Shown: positions 49,185 to 58,495, counted from the first letter of the stretch. The stretch is 64,000 nt of DNA from JBBQSN01 sp963825505 (GCA_963825505.1 CAWGTL010000013.1:1-64000), one strand, 5' to 3'. Notes: generated by a model from the sequence alone, not told the origin. Made by a program: numbers and translations.

Positions 49185-49190
49185 CATACT
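49185..49190 (+). promoter_or_regulatory. Leaderless-type -10 box of the MpaB-type gene
   Basis: CATACT ends 6 bases before GTG 49197, with no ribosome site between. Confidence 0.6.
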
Positions 49191-49196
49191 GGCCGG

Positions 49197-50090
49197 GTGC
49201 CGGCCGAGCGAGGACGAGAAGCGATCGCCCGGGTCCGCGCCGGGCTCGCCGGCCAGCTGCGCTCGCGGGTCGCCGGGGACGACGCCCAGGAGCGGGCCCG
49301 ACGGATCTGGGGCGCCGAGGGCGAGCGCTGGTTCACCGCCGACGACCCGGTCTGGCGGGTCCACGCCGACGCCACGATGTTCGTCGGCGGCATCCGGGCG
49401 CTGCTGCTGCAGTCGCTGCACCCGCTCGCGATGGCAGGCGTCGCGGGTCACTCCGGTTACCGCGCCGATCCCTGGGGGCGGCTGCAGCGCACCAGCCACT
49501 TCCTCGCCACGACCACGTTCGGGACGGTCGAGGCCGCCGAGGAGGCGATCGAGACCGTCCGCACGATCCACACCCGGGTCCGCGGACGGGCCGAGGACGG
49601 CCGGCCCTACGCGGCCGACGACCCGCACCTGCTCGCGTGGGTGCACCTGGCGGAGGCGGACAGCTTCCTGCGGGCCTTCCAGCAGCACGCCCGCGAGCCG
49701 CTGAGCGCCGCCGAGGCCGATCTGTACGTGGCGCAGAGCGGGCTGGTGGCGTCGCGGCTCGGGGTGGTCGCGCCGCCACGCACGGTCGCCGAGCTGGACG
49801 CGGGGATCGAGGCGTACCGGCCCGAGCTGGCGGCCACCGCGGCAGCCCGCGACGCCGCGCGGTTCCTGCTGCTGCAGCCGCCGCTCCCCCTCCCGGCGCG
49901 CCCGGGCTACGGCGCGCTGGCCGCCGCGGCGGTCGCGCTGCTGCCGCCGTGGGCGCGCTCGCCGCTGGGGTTGCCGAGGCTCCGGCTCACCGAGCGGATC
50001 GTCGTCCGGCGCGTGGGCGACGCGGCCACCGGCGTGATCCGGTGGGCGATGACCTCGCCCGAGATCACCGCCGAGCGTCGCACCGCCTGA
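49197..50090 (+). CDS. Oxygenase MpaB family protein (DUF2236)
   Basis: A 297-residue member of the MpaB/latex-clearing-like family (DUF2236). Signatures are VWRVHADATMFVGGIRALLLQSLHPLAMAGVAGHS (in part), the DPWGRLQRTSHFLATTTFGT segment and HLLAWVHLAEADSFLRAFQQ. The conserved His residues in LHPLAM and WVHLAEA are candidates for iron/haem binding. The reaction is not known in actinobacteria. It is divergent from ffh and convergent with glnD. Confidence 0.85.
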   Translation: MPAERGREAIARVRAGLAGQLRSRVAGDDAQERARRIWGAEGERWFTADDPVWRVHADATMFVGGIRALLLQSLHPLAMAGVAGHSGYRADPWGRLQRTSHFLATTTFGTVEAAEEAIETVRTIHTRVRGRAEDGRPYAADDPHLLAWVHLAEADSFLRAFQQHAREPLSAAEADLYVAQSGLVASRLGVVAPPRTVAELDAGIEAYRPELAATAAARDAARFLLLQPPLPLPARPGYGALAAAAVALLPPWARSPLGLPRLRLTERIVVRRVGDAATGVIRWAMTSPEITAERRTA

Positions 50091-50107
50091 GGCCCACTGG
50101 TCGACCC

Positions 50108-52501
50108 TCAGCCCTGCGGCTCCCAGCTCGCCGCCGCCATCAGCGCGCCGACCACGGCCCCCGTCCGCGCGGCCGACAGCCGGCCCTGCCCCACCTCGGA
50201 CCCCGCCTCGGTGAGGTAGAGCACGTCGACCGCCCGGCCGCCGTGGGTGGCGACGTGCGCGGAGCGGACGTCGACGCGCAGGTCGCGCAGGGTGGCGCCG
50301 AGGGCGTGCAGCAGGCCGGGTCGGTCGACGGCGCGGACCTCGAGCACGGTCGCGTCGGCCGAGGCGCCGGAGAGCACCACGACCCGCGGGCCGGCCGGGT
50401 CCACCGACGCGCGGCCCGGGCGCCAGGCCGCCTCCCGGCGCGCGAGCCGGTCCAGCACGGCCAGGTCGCCACCGGCGAGCCGCACCAGCCCGGTGCGCAG
50501 CACCCCGGCGTCGGCCACCGCGTTGCTCGCGTGCACCGACCAGGTGTCGACCGCGACGCCGTCGACGGTGCGGACCAGGGCCGAACGCACGCCGAGGCCC
50601 TGCGACGCGAGCAGCCCGGCGGCGTCGGCGAACAGGCCGGGCCGGTCCGGGGCCACCAGGGTGACGGTCTGCACGCCGTCCAGGACGCTCACCTCGACCC
50701 GCGGCTCGCGGTCGGCGTGCACGGCCCGCACCAGCTCCTCCTCGTCGGCGGTGAGCGGGCTCGGACCGGTGGGCTCGGCGCCGTGCAGGTCGGCGCGGGC
50801 GCGGTCGACCAGGTCGTCGACCAGACGGCGCCGCCAGGGCGTCCACGCGGCCGGTCCGGCGGCCCGTGCGTCGGCCTCGGTGAGCGCGCGCAGCAGGTCG
50901 AGCAGGTCCTCGCGGCCGTCGACGGCGGCGACGAGCGCGTCCACGGTCCGGGGGTCGTCGGGGTCGCGCCGGGTGGCCAGCTCGACCAGGGTCAGGTGCT
51001 CGCGCACCATCCGCTCGACCACGCCGGCGTCGGCCGCGCTGAGCCCGAGCCGGGTGGCCACCCGGTGCGCGACAGGGGCGCCCACGCTGGAGTGGTCCAT
51101 CGCGCCCGGCAGCTTGCCGATGTCGTGCAGCAGCGCGCAGACCAGGAGCAGGTCGGGACGGGAGACGCGGTCGAGCAGCGCCGTGGCCTCCACGCAGGTC
51201 TGCACGAGGTGGCGGTCGACCGTGTGACGGTGCACCGCGGTGCGCTGCGGGCGGTTGCGCACGCCGGCCCACTCGGGGAACCAGGTGGTCACGAGGCCCG
51301 CCTGGTCGAGCGTCTCCCACACCCCGACGAGGGGCTCGCCCGCGCCCAGCAGGCGCACGAGCGCCTCGGTGGCCTGCGCGGGCCACGGCGTGGGCAGGGG
51401 CACCGACGTGCTGGCCAGGTGCGAGGCGGTCACCGGCGACAGCGGCAGCCGGTGCACGGCCGCGGCAGCCGCGGCCCGCACCGCGATGGTCGGGTCGCTC
51501 ACGGGCGCGGCGGCCGAGGAGAGGACGACCTCGCCCTCGTGCTCGACGAGCCCCGCCTCGAGCGGGCGCAGCCGCGGCTTCTGCCGACGAAGGCCCCGGC
51601 GCCGGGTCGTCGCGCCGCGGGCGCGGCGCAGCGTGAGATCGAGGCTGTGCGAGACGGTGCGGGCGGCCGAGGCGACCTTGGTGAGCAGGGCGTCGGCGTC
51701 CGGCACCCCGAGGGCGACGGCCACCGCGTCCTGCTCGGCCAGCAGCAGCCGCTCCCCCGCCCGCCCGGTGACGGCGTGCAGGACGTCGCGGACGTCGAGC
51801 AGGGTGGTGGTGGCGTGGTCGATCTCGCCGTGCGGCGAGTCGGCGAGCCAGCTCGCGACCAGTGCGTGCAGCACCACGACGTCGCGCAGGCCGCCGCGGG
51901 CCTCCTTGAGGTCGCCCTCGAGCAGGTAGGCGAGCTCGCCGTGCAAGCGCGACCGCTCGGCGAGGGAGGCGGCGATCTCGTCGAGGCGGGACCTCGCGCC
52001 GGAGCGCCACTGCTCGCGCAGCACCTCGCGAGCGCGCAGGCCGAGGGTCGCGTCACCCGCCACGACGCGCAGGTCGAGCAGGCCGAGCGCGGCGGCCAGG
52101 TCGTTCCTGGAGACCTCGCGGCAGGCGTCGACGCTGCGGACGGAGTGGTCGAGCCGCAGCCCGGAGTCCCAGACGGGGTACCAGACCCGCTCCGCCAGAG
52201 CGGGAACGGCGTCCTTGCCCAGGGTCTTGCCGTCGTGCAGGAGGACCAGGTCGAGGTCGCTCGCCGGACCGGCGTCACGCCGGGCGTGCGACCCGACCGC
52301 GACCAGGGCGACGCCCGTCGGGGGCGGGCGGGCGTCCCGCCAGACCTCGGCCAGCCAGTCGTCGACCGTCGCCGCGAGCGACTCGCGGCGGGCCGGGCCG
52401 CCGGCGGGGTCCGCGAGGGTGGAGCGGACCGCCTGCAGCAGGCGCTCGCGCCGCAGGTCCCGGTGGGGTCCTGCGGCGCGAGCGTCGGTGCTGCTGTTCA
52501 C
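50108..52501 (-). CDS. glnD: [Protein-PII] uridylyltransferase
   Basis: A 797-residue sensor of glutamine that modifies PII. The nucleotidyltransferase motif is VALVAVGSHARRDAGPASDLDLVLL (in part) with Gly-Ser and two Asp. The HD domain has LLVCALLHDIGKLPG. Two ACT domains sit at the end (TLVAPDRPGLFADAAGLLAS and EVRAVDRPGLLHALGATLR, in part). In actinobacteria the enzyme adenylylates GlnK rather than uridylylating it. GTG 52501 is used. It is the third gene of amtB-glnB-glnD. Confidence 0.94.
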   Translation of the reverse strand: MNSSTDARAAGPHRDLRRERLLQAVRSTLADPAGGPARRESLAATVDDWLAEVWRDARPPPTGVALVAVGSHARRDAGPASDLDLVLLHDGKTLGKDAVPALAERVWYPVWDSGLRLDHSVRSVDACREVSRNDLAAALGLLDLRVVAGDATLGLRAREVLREQWRSGARSRLDEIAASLAERSRLHGELAYLLEGDLKEARGGLRDVVVLHALVASWLADSPHGEIDHATTTLLDVRDVLHAVTGRAGERLLLAEQDAVAVALGVPDADALLTKVASAARTVSHSLDLTLRRARGATTRRRGLRRQKPRLRPLEAGLVEHEGEVVLSSAAAPVSDPTIAVRAAAAAAVHRLPLSPVTASHLASTSVPLPTPWPAQATEALVRLLGAGEPLVGVWETLDQAGLVTTWFPEWAGVRNRPQRTAVHRHTVDRHLVQTCVEATALLDRVSRPDLLLVCALLHDIGKLPGAMDHSSVGAPVAHRVATRLGLSAADAGVVERMVREHLTLVELATRRDPDDPRTVDALVAAVDGREDLLDLLRALTEADARAAGPAAWTPWRRRLVDDLVDRARADLHGAEPTGPSPLTADEEELVRAVHADREPRVEVSVLDGVQTVTLVAPDRPGLFADAAGLLASQGLGVRSALVRTVDGVAVDTWSVHASNAVADAGVLRTGLVRLAGGDLAVLDRLARREAAWRPGRASVDPAGPRVVVLSGASADATVLEVRAVDRPGLLHALGATLRDLRVDVRSAHVATHGGRAVDVLYLTEAGSEVGQGRLSAARTGAVVGALMAAASWEPQG

Positions 52502-52560
52502 TTCCCGGTGCCGTTCATGCGGTGGCTCCCGATAGCCAGGGGACGTGGGGTGGACGGACC

Positions 52561-52899
52561 TCAGAGGGCGTCCAGGCCACGCTCCCCGGTCCGCACGCGG
52601 GCGACGTCCTCGACCGGGACGACCCAGACCTTGCCGTCGCCGATCCGTCCGGTCTGCGCGGCCTTGACGACGACCTCCACGACGTCGGCGGCGTCGACGT
52701 CGTCGACCACCACCTCGAGGCGGACCTTGGGCACCAGGTCGACGGTGTACTCCGCACCCCGGTAGACCTCGGTGTGACCGCGCTGGCGGCCGTAGCCGTT
52801 CGCCTCGCTCACGGTCATCCCCTGGATGCCGAAGGCCTCCAGCGCCGACTTCACGTCGTCGAGCTTGTGCGGCTTGATCACCGCGGTGACGAGCTTCAT
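52561..52899 (-). CDS. glnB: P-II family nitrogen regulator
   Basis: A 112-residue trimeric signal protein of the GlnB/GlnK type. MKLVTAVIKPHKLDDVKSAL opens it. The T-loop carries EVYRGAEYTVD with the modifiable Tyr51. GRIGDGKVWV and VRTGERG are the ATP/2-oxoglutarate loops. ATG 52899 overlaps the amtB stop by 4 bases, so GlnK-type function (gating AmtB) is likely. Confidence 0.96.
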   Translation of the reverse strand: MKLVTAVIKPHKLDDVKSALEAFGIQGMTVSEANGYGRQRGHTEVYRGAEYTVDLVPKVRLEVVVDDVDAADVVEVVVKAAQTGRIGDGKVWVVPVEDVARVRTGERGLDAL

Positions 52900-54251
52900 G
52901 CCGAGACCTCCTCAGTGTCCTTGGTGAGCGCCGGCTCCGACGTGGACCGCGAGGCGCCCGGACGGAAACCGCCCGCACCCAGCGACCCGAAGTCGTAGCC
53001 AGACTCGGCGTGCGCGTAGGAGTCGATGCCCGCGACCTCGTCCTCCTCCGGGATCCGGAAGCCCATCGTCTTCTCGATCGCGAAGCCGATGACCAGCGTC
53101 AGCACGAAGGAGAACGCCAGGACCGCGAGCGCCCCGACCGTCTGGCGCCACAGCTGGTCGACGCCACCGCCGTAGAACGTACCCGCCACGCCCGCCGGGG
53201 AGGCCGGGTCGGCGAACAGGCCGATGAGGATGGTGCCGACGAGGCCGCCGACCAGGTGGACGCCCACGACGTCGAGAGAGTCGTCGTAGCCGAAGCGGTA
53301 CTTCAGGCCGACCGCCAGGGCGCAGAGCACGCCCGCGACGGCGCCGACCGCGATCGCACCGAGCGGCGAGACCGAGCCGCAGGCCGGGGTGATGGCCACC
53401 AGACCCGCCACGACGCCGGAGGCACCCCCGAGGGAGGTGGAGTTCCCGTCGCGGACCTTCTCGACGAGGAGCCAGGCCAAGGTGGCGGCACCGGTGGCGA
53501 CCAGGGTGTTGACCCAGGCGACCGCCGCGGTGTTGTTGGCGGCCACGGCGGAGCCGGCGTTGAAGCCGAACCAGCCGAACCACAGGAGCCCGGCACCGAT
53601 CATGACCAGCGGCAGGTTGTGCGGACGCATGAGGTCCTTGCCGAAGCCCCTGCGCTTGCCGAGCACCAGCGCGAGGGCGAGGCCCGCCGCACCGGCGTTG
53701 ATGTGCACCGCGGTGCCGCCGGCGAAGTCGAGCGCCGCCAGGTTGTTGGCGATCCAGCCGCCGACGTGGGTGACCACGCCCGCGTCGTCGGTGAGGGTGA
53801 AGTCGAAGACCCAGTGCGCGACCGGGAAGTAGACGATCGTCGCCCACACGCCGGCGAAGACCATCCACGCGCCGAACTTGGCGCGGTCGGCGATGGCGCC
53901 GGAGATGAGGGCGACGGTGATGATGGCGAAGACGGCCTGGAAGCCGACGAACGCCATCGCGGGCAGCCCGCCCGCCTCGGAGGTGGTGTCCTCCATCAGG
54001 CCGGCGAGGCCGAGGTACTCGGTCGGGTCGCCGAGCAGGCCGTACCCGACGTCGTTGCCGAACGCCATCGAGTAGCCGTAGAGCACCCAGAGCACGCTGA
54101 TCAGGGCCAGCGCCCCGAAGCTCATCATCATCATGTTCAGGACGCTCTTCGCACGGACCATGCCGCCGTAGAAGAGCGCGAGGCCGGGGGTCATCAGCAG
54201 CACGAGGGCGGCACTGGTGAGGATCCAGGCGGTGTCGCCGGTGTTGACCAC
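52896..54251 (-). CDS. amtB: Ammonium transporter
   Basis: A 451-residue AmtB channel with 11 membrane helices. LVLLMTPGLALFYGGMVRAKSVLN is the signature start. The twin His of the pore are in GGTAVHINAGAAG and DVVGVHLVGGLVG. A cytoplasmic tail of about 45 residues follows helix 11. GTG 54251 is chosen for a strong GGAGG site 6 bases upstream. A GlnR operator lies 66 bases upstream, so the operon responds to nitrogen limitation. Confidence 0.96.
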   Translation of the reverse strand: MVNTGDTAWILTSAALVLLMTPGLALFYGGMVRAKSVLNMMMMSFGALALISVLWVLYGYSMAFGNDVGYGLLGDPTEYLGLAGLMEDTTSEAGGLPAMAFVGFQAVFAIITVALISGAIADRAKFGAWMVFAGVWATIVYFPVAHWVFDFTLTDDAGVVTHVGGWIANNLAALDFAGGTAVHINAGAAGLALALVLGKRRGFGKDLMRPHNLPLVMIGAGLLWFGWFGFNAGSAVAANNTAAVAWVNTLVATGAATLAWLLVEKVRDGNSTSLGGASGVVAGLVAITPACGSVSPLGAIAVGAVAGVLCALAVGLKYRFGYDDSLDVVGVHLVGGLVGTILIGLFADPASPAGVAGTFYGGGVDQLWRQTVGALAVLAFSFVLTLVIGFAIEKTMGFRIPEEDEVAGIDSYAHAESGYDFGSLGAGGFRPGASRSTSEPALTKDTEEVSA

Positions 54252-54316
54252 GGCAACCTCCAGATTCGTCGGGACTGTGTCGGGGGGACGAGACCGCACC
54301 ACCGTGCCGACGCCGT

Positions 54317-54354
54317 GTTTCCCGCGAGTCCGTGCCGTGTTACCGGCGTGTGAC
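54317..54354 (-). promoter_or_regulatory. GlnR operator upstream of amtB-glnB-glnD
   Basis: Four half-sites at a strict 11-bp period on the minus strand: GTCAC (54354-54350), GTAAC (54343-54339), CGGAC (54332-54328) and GAAAC (54321-54317), each separated by 6 bases. This matches the double GTNAC-N6-GNAAC box of actinobacterial GlnR, with the third half-site the weakest. Confidence 0.85.
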
Positions 54355-54420
54355 GGCCCGCGCCCCGAGGTGAACTCCTCGTGACGCGGGCCGCTCCACC
54401 GCTCCCCCTGTCTCCGCCGG

Positions 54421-55587
54421 TCAGCGGTGGGCCGAGAACGCCTCCTTGAGGGTGGTGCGGCGCTCGGTGCGCAGCAGCGAGCCCTCGTACAACCGGGCGC
54501 CGAGGCGCACCAGCAGCGCTGCGGCGGCCAGGACGAGCAGCCCCGCCACCACCGGCTGCCACCAGGGCACGCCGCCCTCGAGCATCCGCACCGGCATGGC
54601 CACCGAGCTCACCAGCGGGACGAAGGACGCGACGACGAGCCACTTGCCCGTGGCGAAGATGCCCGCGAACAGGGCGCCCATCACCACGAACGTCACCGGC
54701 ATCGTCGTGGCCTGCAGGTCCTCCGACCGGGTGGCCACCGAGCCGGCGACGGCCCACACGCAGGCCACCGCGGCGAAGCCGAGCAGGAAGAACACGACGA
54801 ACCAGCCACCGGCGGCGAGCACCGGGGCGAGCACGTCGCCCTGCCCCACCAGGGCCATCGCCACCAGTCCGATGCCGACCATCACCACGACCTGGACGAT
54901 CGCCATCACGGAGTTGCCGACCACCTTGCCGATCAGCAGCTGCCGCACCGGGATCGCCGCGGCGAGGATCTCGACCACGCGGCTCTGCTTCTCCTCGACC
55001 ACCGACTGCGCGATGGCGAGGCCGAAGGTCAGGGCGGTCAGGTAGAACAAGAAGGCGAAGACGAACGTCACGATGTAGCGCACCGCCTCCGGCAGCGCGC
55101 CCGGGTCGATCAGCCGCACGTCGAGGGCGGAGCCGGCGGTGAGCTCGTCGGTCGTGGTGCCGGCCTCCTTCGCGTTGGTCTCCAGCACGGTCGCGGCGGC
55201 GGCAGCGGCGATCGCGTGCTCGAGCGTCCCGTCCACGGACTTGTCGCCGACGACCTCCCAGCCGTCGTCGGTCCGCACGAGGACGACGGCGGCCTCTCCC
55301 TCGCTCACCAGTGCCTCGCCGGCCGAGACGTCGTCGACCTGCTGGGTCTTGGCCCTCAGGCCGAGGTCCTGATCGTCAGCGACCTCGTTGGCGGCCTCGA
55401 CCAGCGCGGCGCCCTGGCGGTCGACGACGGCCACGGTCGGCTCGTCGAGCTGGCTGCCGAGGAGCGTCGACAGCCCCACCGAGGCGACGAGAACGACGAT
55501 CATGAACACCGTCGAGCCGACGAACACCTTGTCGCGCAGCTTGACCCCGATCTCGCGCTCGGCGATGACCCTCCAGTCCGCGCTCAT
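54421..55587 (-). CDS. ABC transporter permease (NatB-like, ABC-2 family)
   Basis: A 388-residue permease. One N-terminal helix (about 22-45) is followed by a large extracytoplasmic domain (46-170) and then five to six helices at 175-375. QSVVEEKQSRVVEILAAAIPVRQLLIGKVV, shown in part, is the cytoplasmic loop typical of NatB/ABC-2 sodium exporters. It exports an unknown substrate with the ATPase encoded upstream. ATG 55587 overlaps the ATPase stop (ATGA). Confidence 0.87.
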   Translation of the reverse strand: MSADWRVIAEREIGVKLRDKVFVGSTVFMIVVLVASVGLSTLLGSQLDEPTVAVVDRQGAALVEAANEVADDQDLGLRAKTQQVDDVSAGEALVSEGEAAVVLVRTDDGWEVVGDKSVDGTLEHAIAAAAAATVLETNAKEAGTTTDELTAGSALDVRLIDPGALPEAVRYIVTFVFAFLFYLTALTFGLAIAQSVVEEKQSRVVEILAAAIPVRQLLIGKVVGNSVMAIVQVVVMVGIGLVAMALVGQGDVLAPVLAAGGWFVVFFLLGFAAVACVWAVAGSVATRSEDLQATTMPVTFVVMGALFAGIFATGKWLVVASFVPLVSSVAMPVRMLEGGVPWWQPVVAGLLVLAAAALLVRLGARLYEGSLLRTERRTTLKEAFSAHR

Positions 55588-56468
55588 CGCACGACCTCCT
55601 TGAACACGTCGGCGAGCCGCGGCAGGTGGCGGCTGAACTCGAGCACCCCACCGCGTTGCAGCGCCTGCGTCAGCAGGGCGCGCTCCGCGCCCGGCTCGAG
55701 CACCTCGAGGGTGGCCACGGGGCCGTCGACGTCCTGGACGGACACGCCCGGCACCTCCCGCACCCACCCCGCGTCTGCGTCGAGCACGAGCCGGTGGACG
55801 CTCTGCGCGCTCTGCCGCAGGTCCTCCACCGAACCGTCGGCCACGACGCGCCCCTCGGACAGGATCACCAGGTCGTCGCACACCCGCTCCACCAGCTCGA
55901 GCTGGTGGCTGGACAGCAGGACGGGCACGCCGGCGTCGGCCTGCTCGCGCAGGAGCTCGACCATCGAGTCGACCGCGAGCGGGTCGAGGCCGGAGAACGG
56001 CTCGTCGAGGACGAGCGCGATCGGCTCGTGCAGCAGCGCCGCGGCGATCTGCACCCGCTGCTGGTTGCCGAGCGAGAGCGTGTCGAGCCGGTCGCCGGCG
56101 CGCTCGGTGAGACCGAGGCGGTCGAGCAGGGCCGCTGCACGCGTCGCCGCGGCCTCGCGGTCGTAGCCGTGCAGACGGCCGAAGAAGGTGAGCTGGTCGG
56201 CCACCTGCTGCTTCGGGTACAGACCCCGCTCCTCCGGCATGTACCCGAACCGCGACCGGTCCTGGCGGGTGATCGGCCGTCCCTCCCAACGGACCTCGCC
56301 CGACGTCGCGTCCAGCACCCCCATGATGATCCGCATCGCCGTGGTCTTGCCCGCGCCGTTCGCCCCGACGAAGCCGGTCAACCGGCCCTCGCCGACGCTC
56401 AGGCTCACCTCGTCCAGCACGGTGCGGTCGCCGAAGCTCCGCGTCACCTTCATCACGTCCAACGTCAT
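55584..56468 (-). CDS. ABC transporter ATP-binding protein (NatA-like)
   Basis: A 294-residue ATPase. Walker A is FVGANGAGKTTAMRI, the ABC signature is LSLGNQQRVQIAAAL (Q-rich, DrrA/NatA type) and Walker B is LVLDEPFSGLDPLAVD. A C-terminal domain of about 80 residues follows. It is co-transcribed with the permease. ATG 56468 is preceded by TAGCGT at 6 bases, suggesting a leaderless message. Confidence 0.92.
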   Translation of the reverse strand: MTLDVMKVTRSFGDRTVLDEVSLSVGEGRLTGFVGANGAGKTTAMRIIMGVLDATSGEVRWEGRPITRQDRSRFGYMPEERGLYPKQQVADQLTFFGRLHGYDREAAATRAAALLDRLGLTERAGDRLDTLSLGNQQRVQIAAALLHEPIALVLDEPFSGLDPLAVDSMVELLREQADAGVPVLLSSHQLELVERVCDDLVILSEGRVVADGSVEDLRQSAQSVHRLVLDADAGWVREVPGVSVQDVDGPVATLEVLEPGAERALLTQALQRGGVLEFSRHLPRLADVFKEVVR

Positions 56469-56648
56469 GCCTCGACGCTAGGCGGCGCGCCACCTCACGC
56501 GCGTCCGGCATCGGGCTGACCTCGCGCCTCACCCCCGCGGCGGAGCGGGCGCTCGTCGCCTCACCCGGTGGACTCCCCACAGGCCACGAGGTGGCTGGAC
56601 GTCCGATCGTCGCCTGCGCGCCGGACCGGCCGCCGCCGGATCCGGACG

Positions 56649-56654
56649 TAGCCT
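56649..56654 (+). promoter_or_regulatory. Leaderless-type -10 box of the HNH gene
   Basis: TAGCCT ends 6 bases before GTG 56661. The rest of the 192-bp gap (56469-56648) shows only the ATPase promoter at its left end. Confidence 0.55.
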
Positions 56655-56660
56655 GACGTC

Positions 56661-57107
56661 GTGCCTCCCACCAGCACCCGCCGGAAGCGGTACGCCCGTC
56701 GGCGTGCGACGCGGATGGCGCGGGTGGAGCACGACCTCACCGACGAGCAGTGGGCCGCGCTCGTCGAGGTCTGGGCCGGGTGCGCCTACTGCCGAAGGAA
56801 CGACCGCCCCCTGCAACGCGACTGCGTGCTGCCCATCTCGCGGGGCGGGCGGTACACCCTGACGAACGTGGTGCCGGCCTGCGACTCGTGCAACGCCAGC
56901 AAGTGCAACCTCGAGGTCAGCACCTGGATCCGCCGCAAGCGGCTGGACGAACGCGCCTTCCTCGAGCGGCACCTCGCCGTCTCCGCCGAGCTCGCCGCAC
57001 GCTTCCCGTCCGGCGTGATGGCCTCAGCAGCCGGGCAGGGTGGCGACCTCGACGACCTGGCGGTGGCCGAGGGGGCTGGTCCACTCGTGCGCGATCACGG
57101 CGCCTGA
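56661..57107 (+). CDS. HNH endonuclease
   Basis: A 148-residue HNH nuclease. The metal-binding core is GCAYCRRNDRPLQRDCVLPI, then GGRYTLTNVVPACDSCNASK, with two CxxC pairs and the central RDxVxP strand. Homologues end near the LERHLAVSAELAARF segment. The last 30 residues here are antisense to the convergent DUF222 gene, so the true end may be older sequence replaced by that neighbour. The target is unknown. Confidence 0.85.
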   Translation: MPPTSTRRKRYARRRATRMARVEHDLTDEQWAALVEVWAGCAYCRRNDRPLQRDCVLPISRGGRYTLTNVVPACDSCNASKCNLEVSTWIRRKRLDERAFLERHLAVSAELAARFPSGVMASAAGQGGDLDDLAVAEGAGPLVRDHGA

Positions 57108-58424
57108 TGGGGATCGGCGCGTGCGGCAGCGCCACAGGGCGGCGGTCTTGAGGCGGTGGCACCGGCGGGATCTGGGGCTGAGGTTGTGCACGGCGGTCGG
57201 TCCGCGCGGGTGCGGCACGACGTGGTCCAGGTCGCACCTTGCCGTGGGGACGCCGCAGCCGGGGAAGGTGCAGACCGGGTCGCGGGCGGCCACGGTCTCG
57301 GCGATCTCGACGGTGGGTGCGTAGGAACCGGTCCGGTGCTTCGGCTGCGGCTGCTTGCGCAGTGCCGCTCGTGTCGCCTCGATCAGGCCGGTTCTGGTCC
57401 AGCCGTACGCCGGCGCGGCGCCGATCCGGAGGACCCTCGTCAGGTGGCCGGTGTCGTCGGCCAGCAGCACGCACGTGCTCGCACCCCGTGCCAACACGTC
57501 GGTGGCGAGCACGCGGGCGGCCGCTGCGGTGACCGGGACCGGGTGGCCGGTGCCGCGGACCTCACCGGCGGCGTCCTTCGCCGCACCGTCGCCGGCCAGG
57601 GTGTCCAGGTGCAGGACCACGCCGACCTCGCGCCGCACCACCTGCACCGACCCTCCGCCTCCGGCCAGCAGGGCGTCGGTGATCAGGTCGACCTTCGCCA
57701 TCCCGTGGGTGCGCCCGCCCAGCTCCTCGCGGGTCATCGCCCGCACGGTCGCGGCGGCGGCCTCCTCGGCCGCCACCAGCTGCTCGGTCGGGCCGGTGAT
57801 CGTCCACGTCGCCAGCGCCGGGTTGGCCCGGTCGATCTCCCACCAGGTGCCGGTGCGCTCCCGCACCTCGGACCGGATCGCGTCCTCGGTGTCGGTGCGG
57901 ACACCTGCCACGGCCTTGCGCACCATGGCGGCGAACGCCTTCGGGGCCATCACGTCCCACGGCCCCACCGGTGCGGTGCCGTCGAGCACCGGCGCCGGCA
58001 ACGCCTCCAGCACCACCTGCTCGACGTGGGCGGCCTGAACATCGGTGAGCCCGGCGCACTCGTCCGCCACAGTGGTGGCCCTCGCCAGGTCGAGCCGCCC
58101 GGCAGCCAGGGCCTGCACGATCCTCGGCATCGACCCGCACAGCCGGTCCGCGGTCGCGATCCAGACCCCGGCCCGGTGCAGCGACAGCCCTGTGACCCCT
58201 GCCACCTCACGCACCGCGGCGTCGTCCAGGTCGGCCTGGGTGAACGTGGTCGACCCGAGCACGCTCTTCCACACCCCGGACCCGAGCAGGTGCTCGTGCT
58301 CGCGGCGGACCTCCCGGGCGGTCACGTGCACCAGCCGCAGGTCGTTCGCGTCGTTGGCGCACCGGCGCAAGGTCCGGGCCTGCAGACCGCGGACGAAGAA
58401 CGCCACCCGCCGCCCCGTGTCCAT
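57024..58424 (-). CDS. DUF222 / HNH endonuclease signature protein (13E12 family)
   Basis: A 466-residue protein with an N-terminal DUF222 domain (about 20-330) and a C-terminal HNH nuclease (about 370-440). The HNH core is VCTFPGCGVPTARCDLDHV then NLSPRSRRCHRLK. This is the multicopy 13E12-repeat family of actinobacteria, often found in accessory DNA. ATG 58424 is used: TAGACT ends 7 bases upstream, and a longer start would delete that box. Its 3' end overlaps the convergent HNH gene by 84 bases. Confidence 0.9.
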   Translation of the reverse strand: MDTGRRVAFFVRGLQARTLRRCANDANDLRLVHVTAREVRREHEHLLGSGVWKSVLGSTTFTQADLDDAAVREVAGVTGLSLHRAGVWIATADRLCGSMPRIVQALAAGRLDLARATTVADECAGLTDVQAAHVEQVVLEALPAPVLDGTAPVGPWDVMAPKAFAAMVRKAVAGVRTDTEDAIRSEVRERTGTWWEIDRANPALATWTITGPTEQLVAAEEAAAATVRAMTREELGGRTHGMAKVDLITDALLAGGGGSVQVVRREVGVVLHLDTLAGDGAAKDAAGEVRGTGHPVPVTAAAARVLATDVLARGASTCVLLADDTGHLTRVLRIGAAPAYGWTRTGLIEATRAALRKQPQPKHRTGSYAPTVEIAETVAARDPVCTFPGCGVPTARCDLDHVVPHPRGPTAVHNLSPRSRRCHRLKTAALWRCRTRRSPSGAVIAHEWTSPLGHRQVVEVATLPGC

Positions 58425-58431
58425 ACCGAGA

Positions 58432-58489
58432 AGTCTAGATGCCAGCACTGACAACGGGTTTCGTCACGTGGGCATGGCTGTGGCAGGCT
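58432..58489. promoter_or_regulatory. Divergent leaderless promoters of DUF222 and VOC genes
   Basis: TAGACT (58437-58432, minus) ends 7 bases from ATG 58424. CAGGCT (58484-58489, plus) ends 6 bases from ATG 58496. Both start codons lack a ribosome site. The remaining 46 bases between show no palindrome. Confidence 0.55.
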
Positions 58490-58495
58490 GGTTCC

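Noticed and set aside
48185..52765. Long open frames on both strands over ffh, the MpaB gene and glnD (over 1200 codons)
   Set aside because: They are shadows of well-identified genes in other frames, with low-complexity composition.
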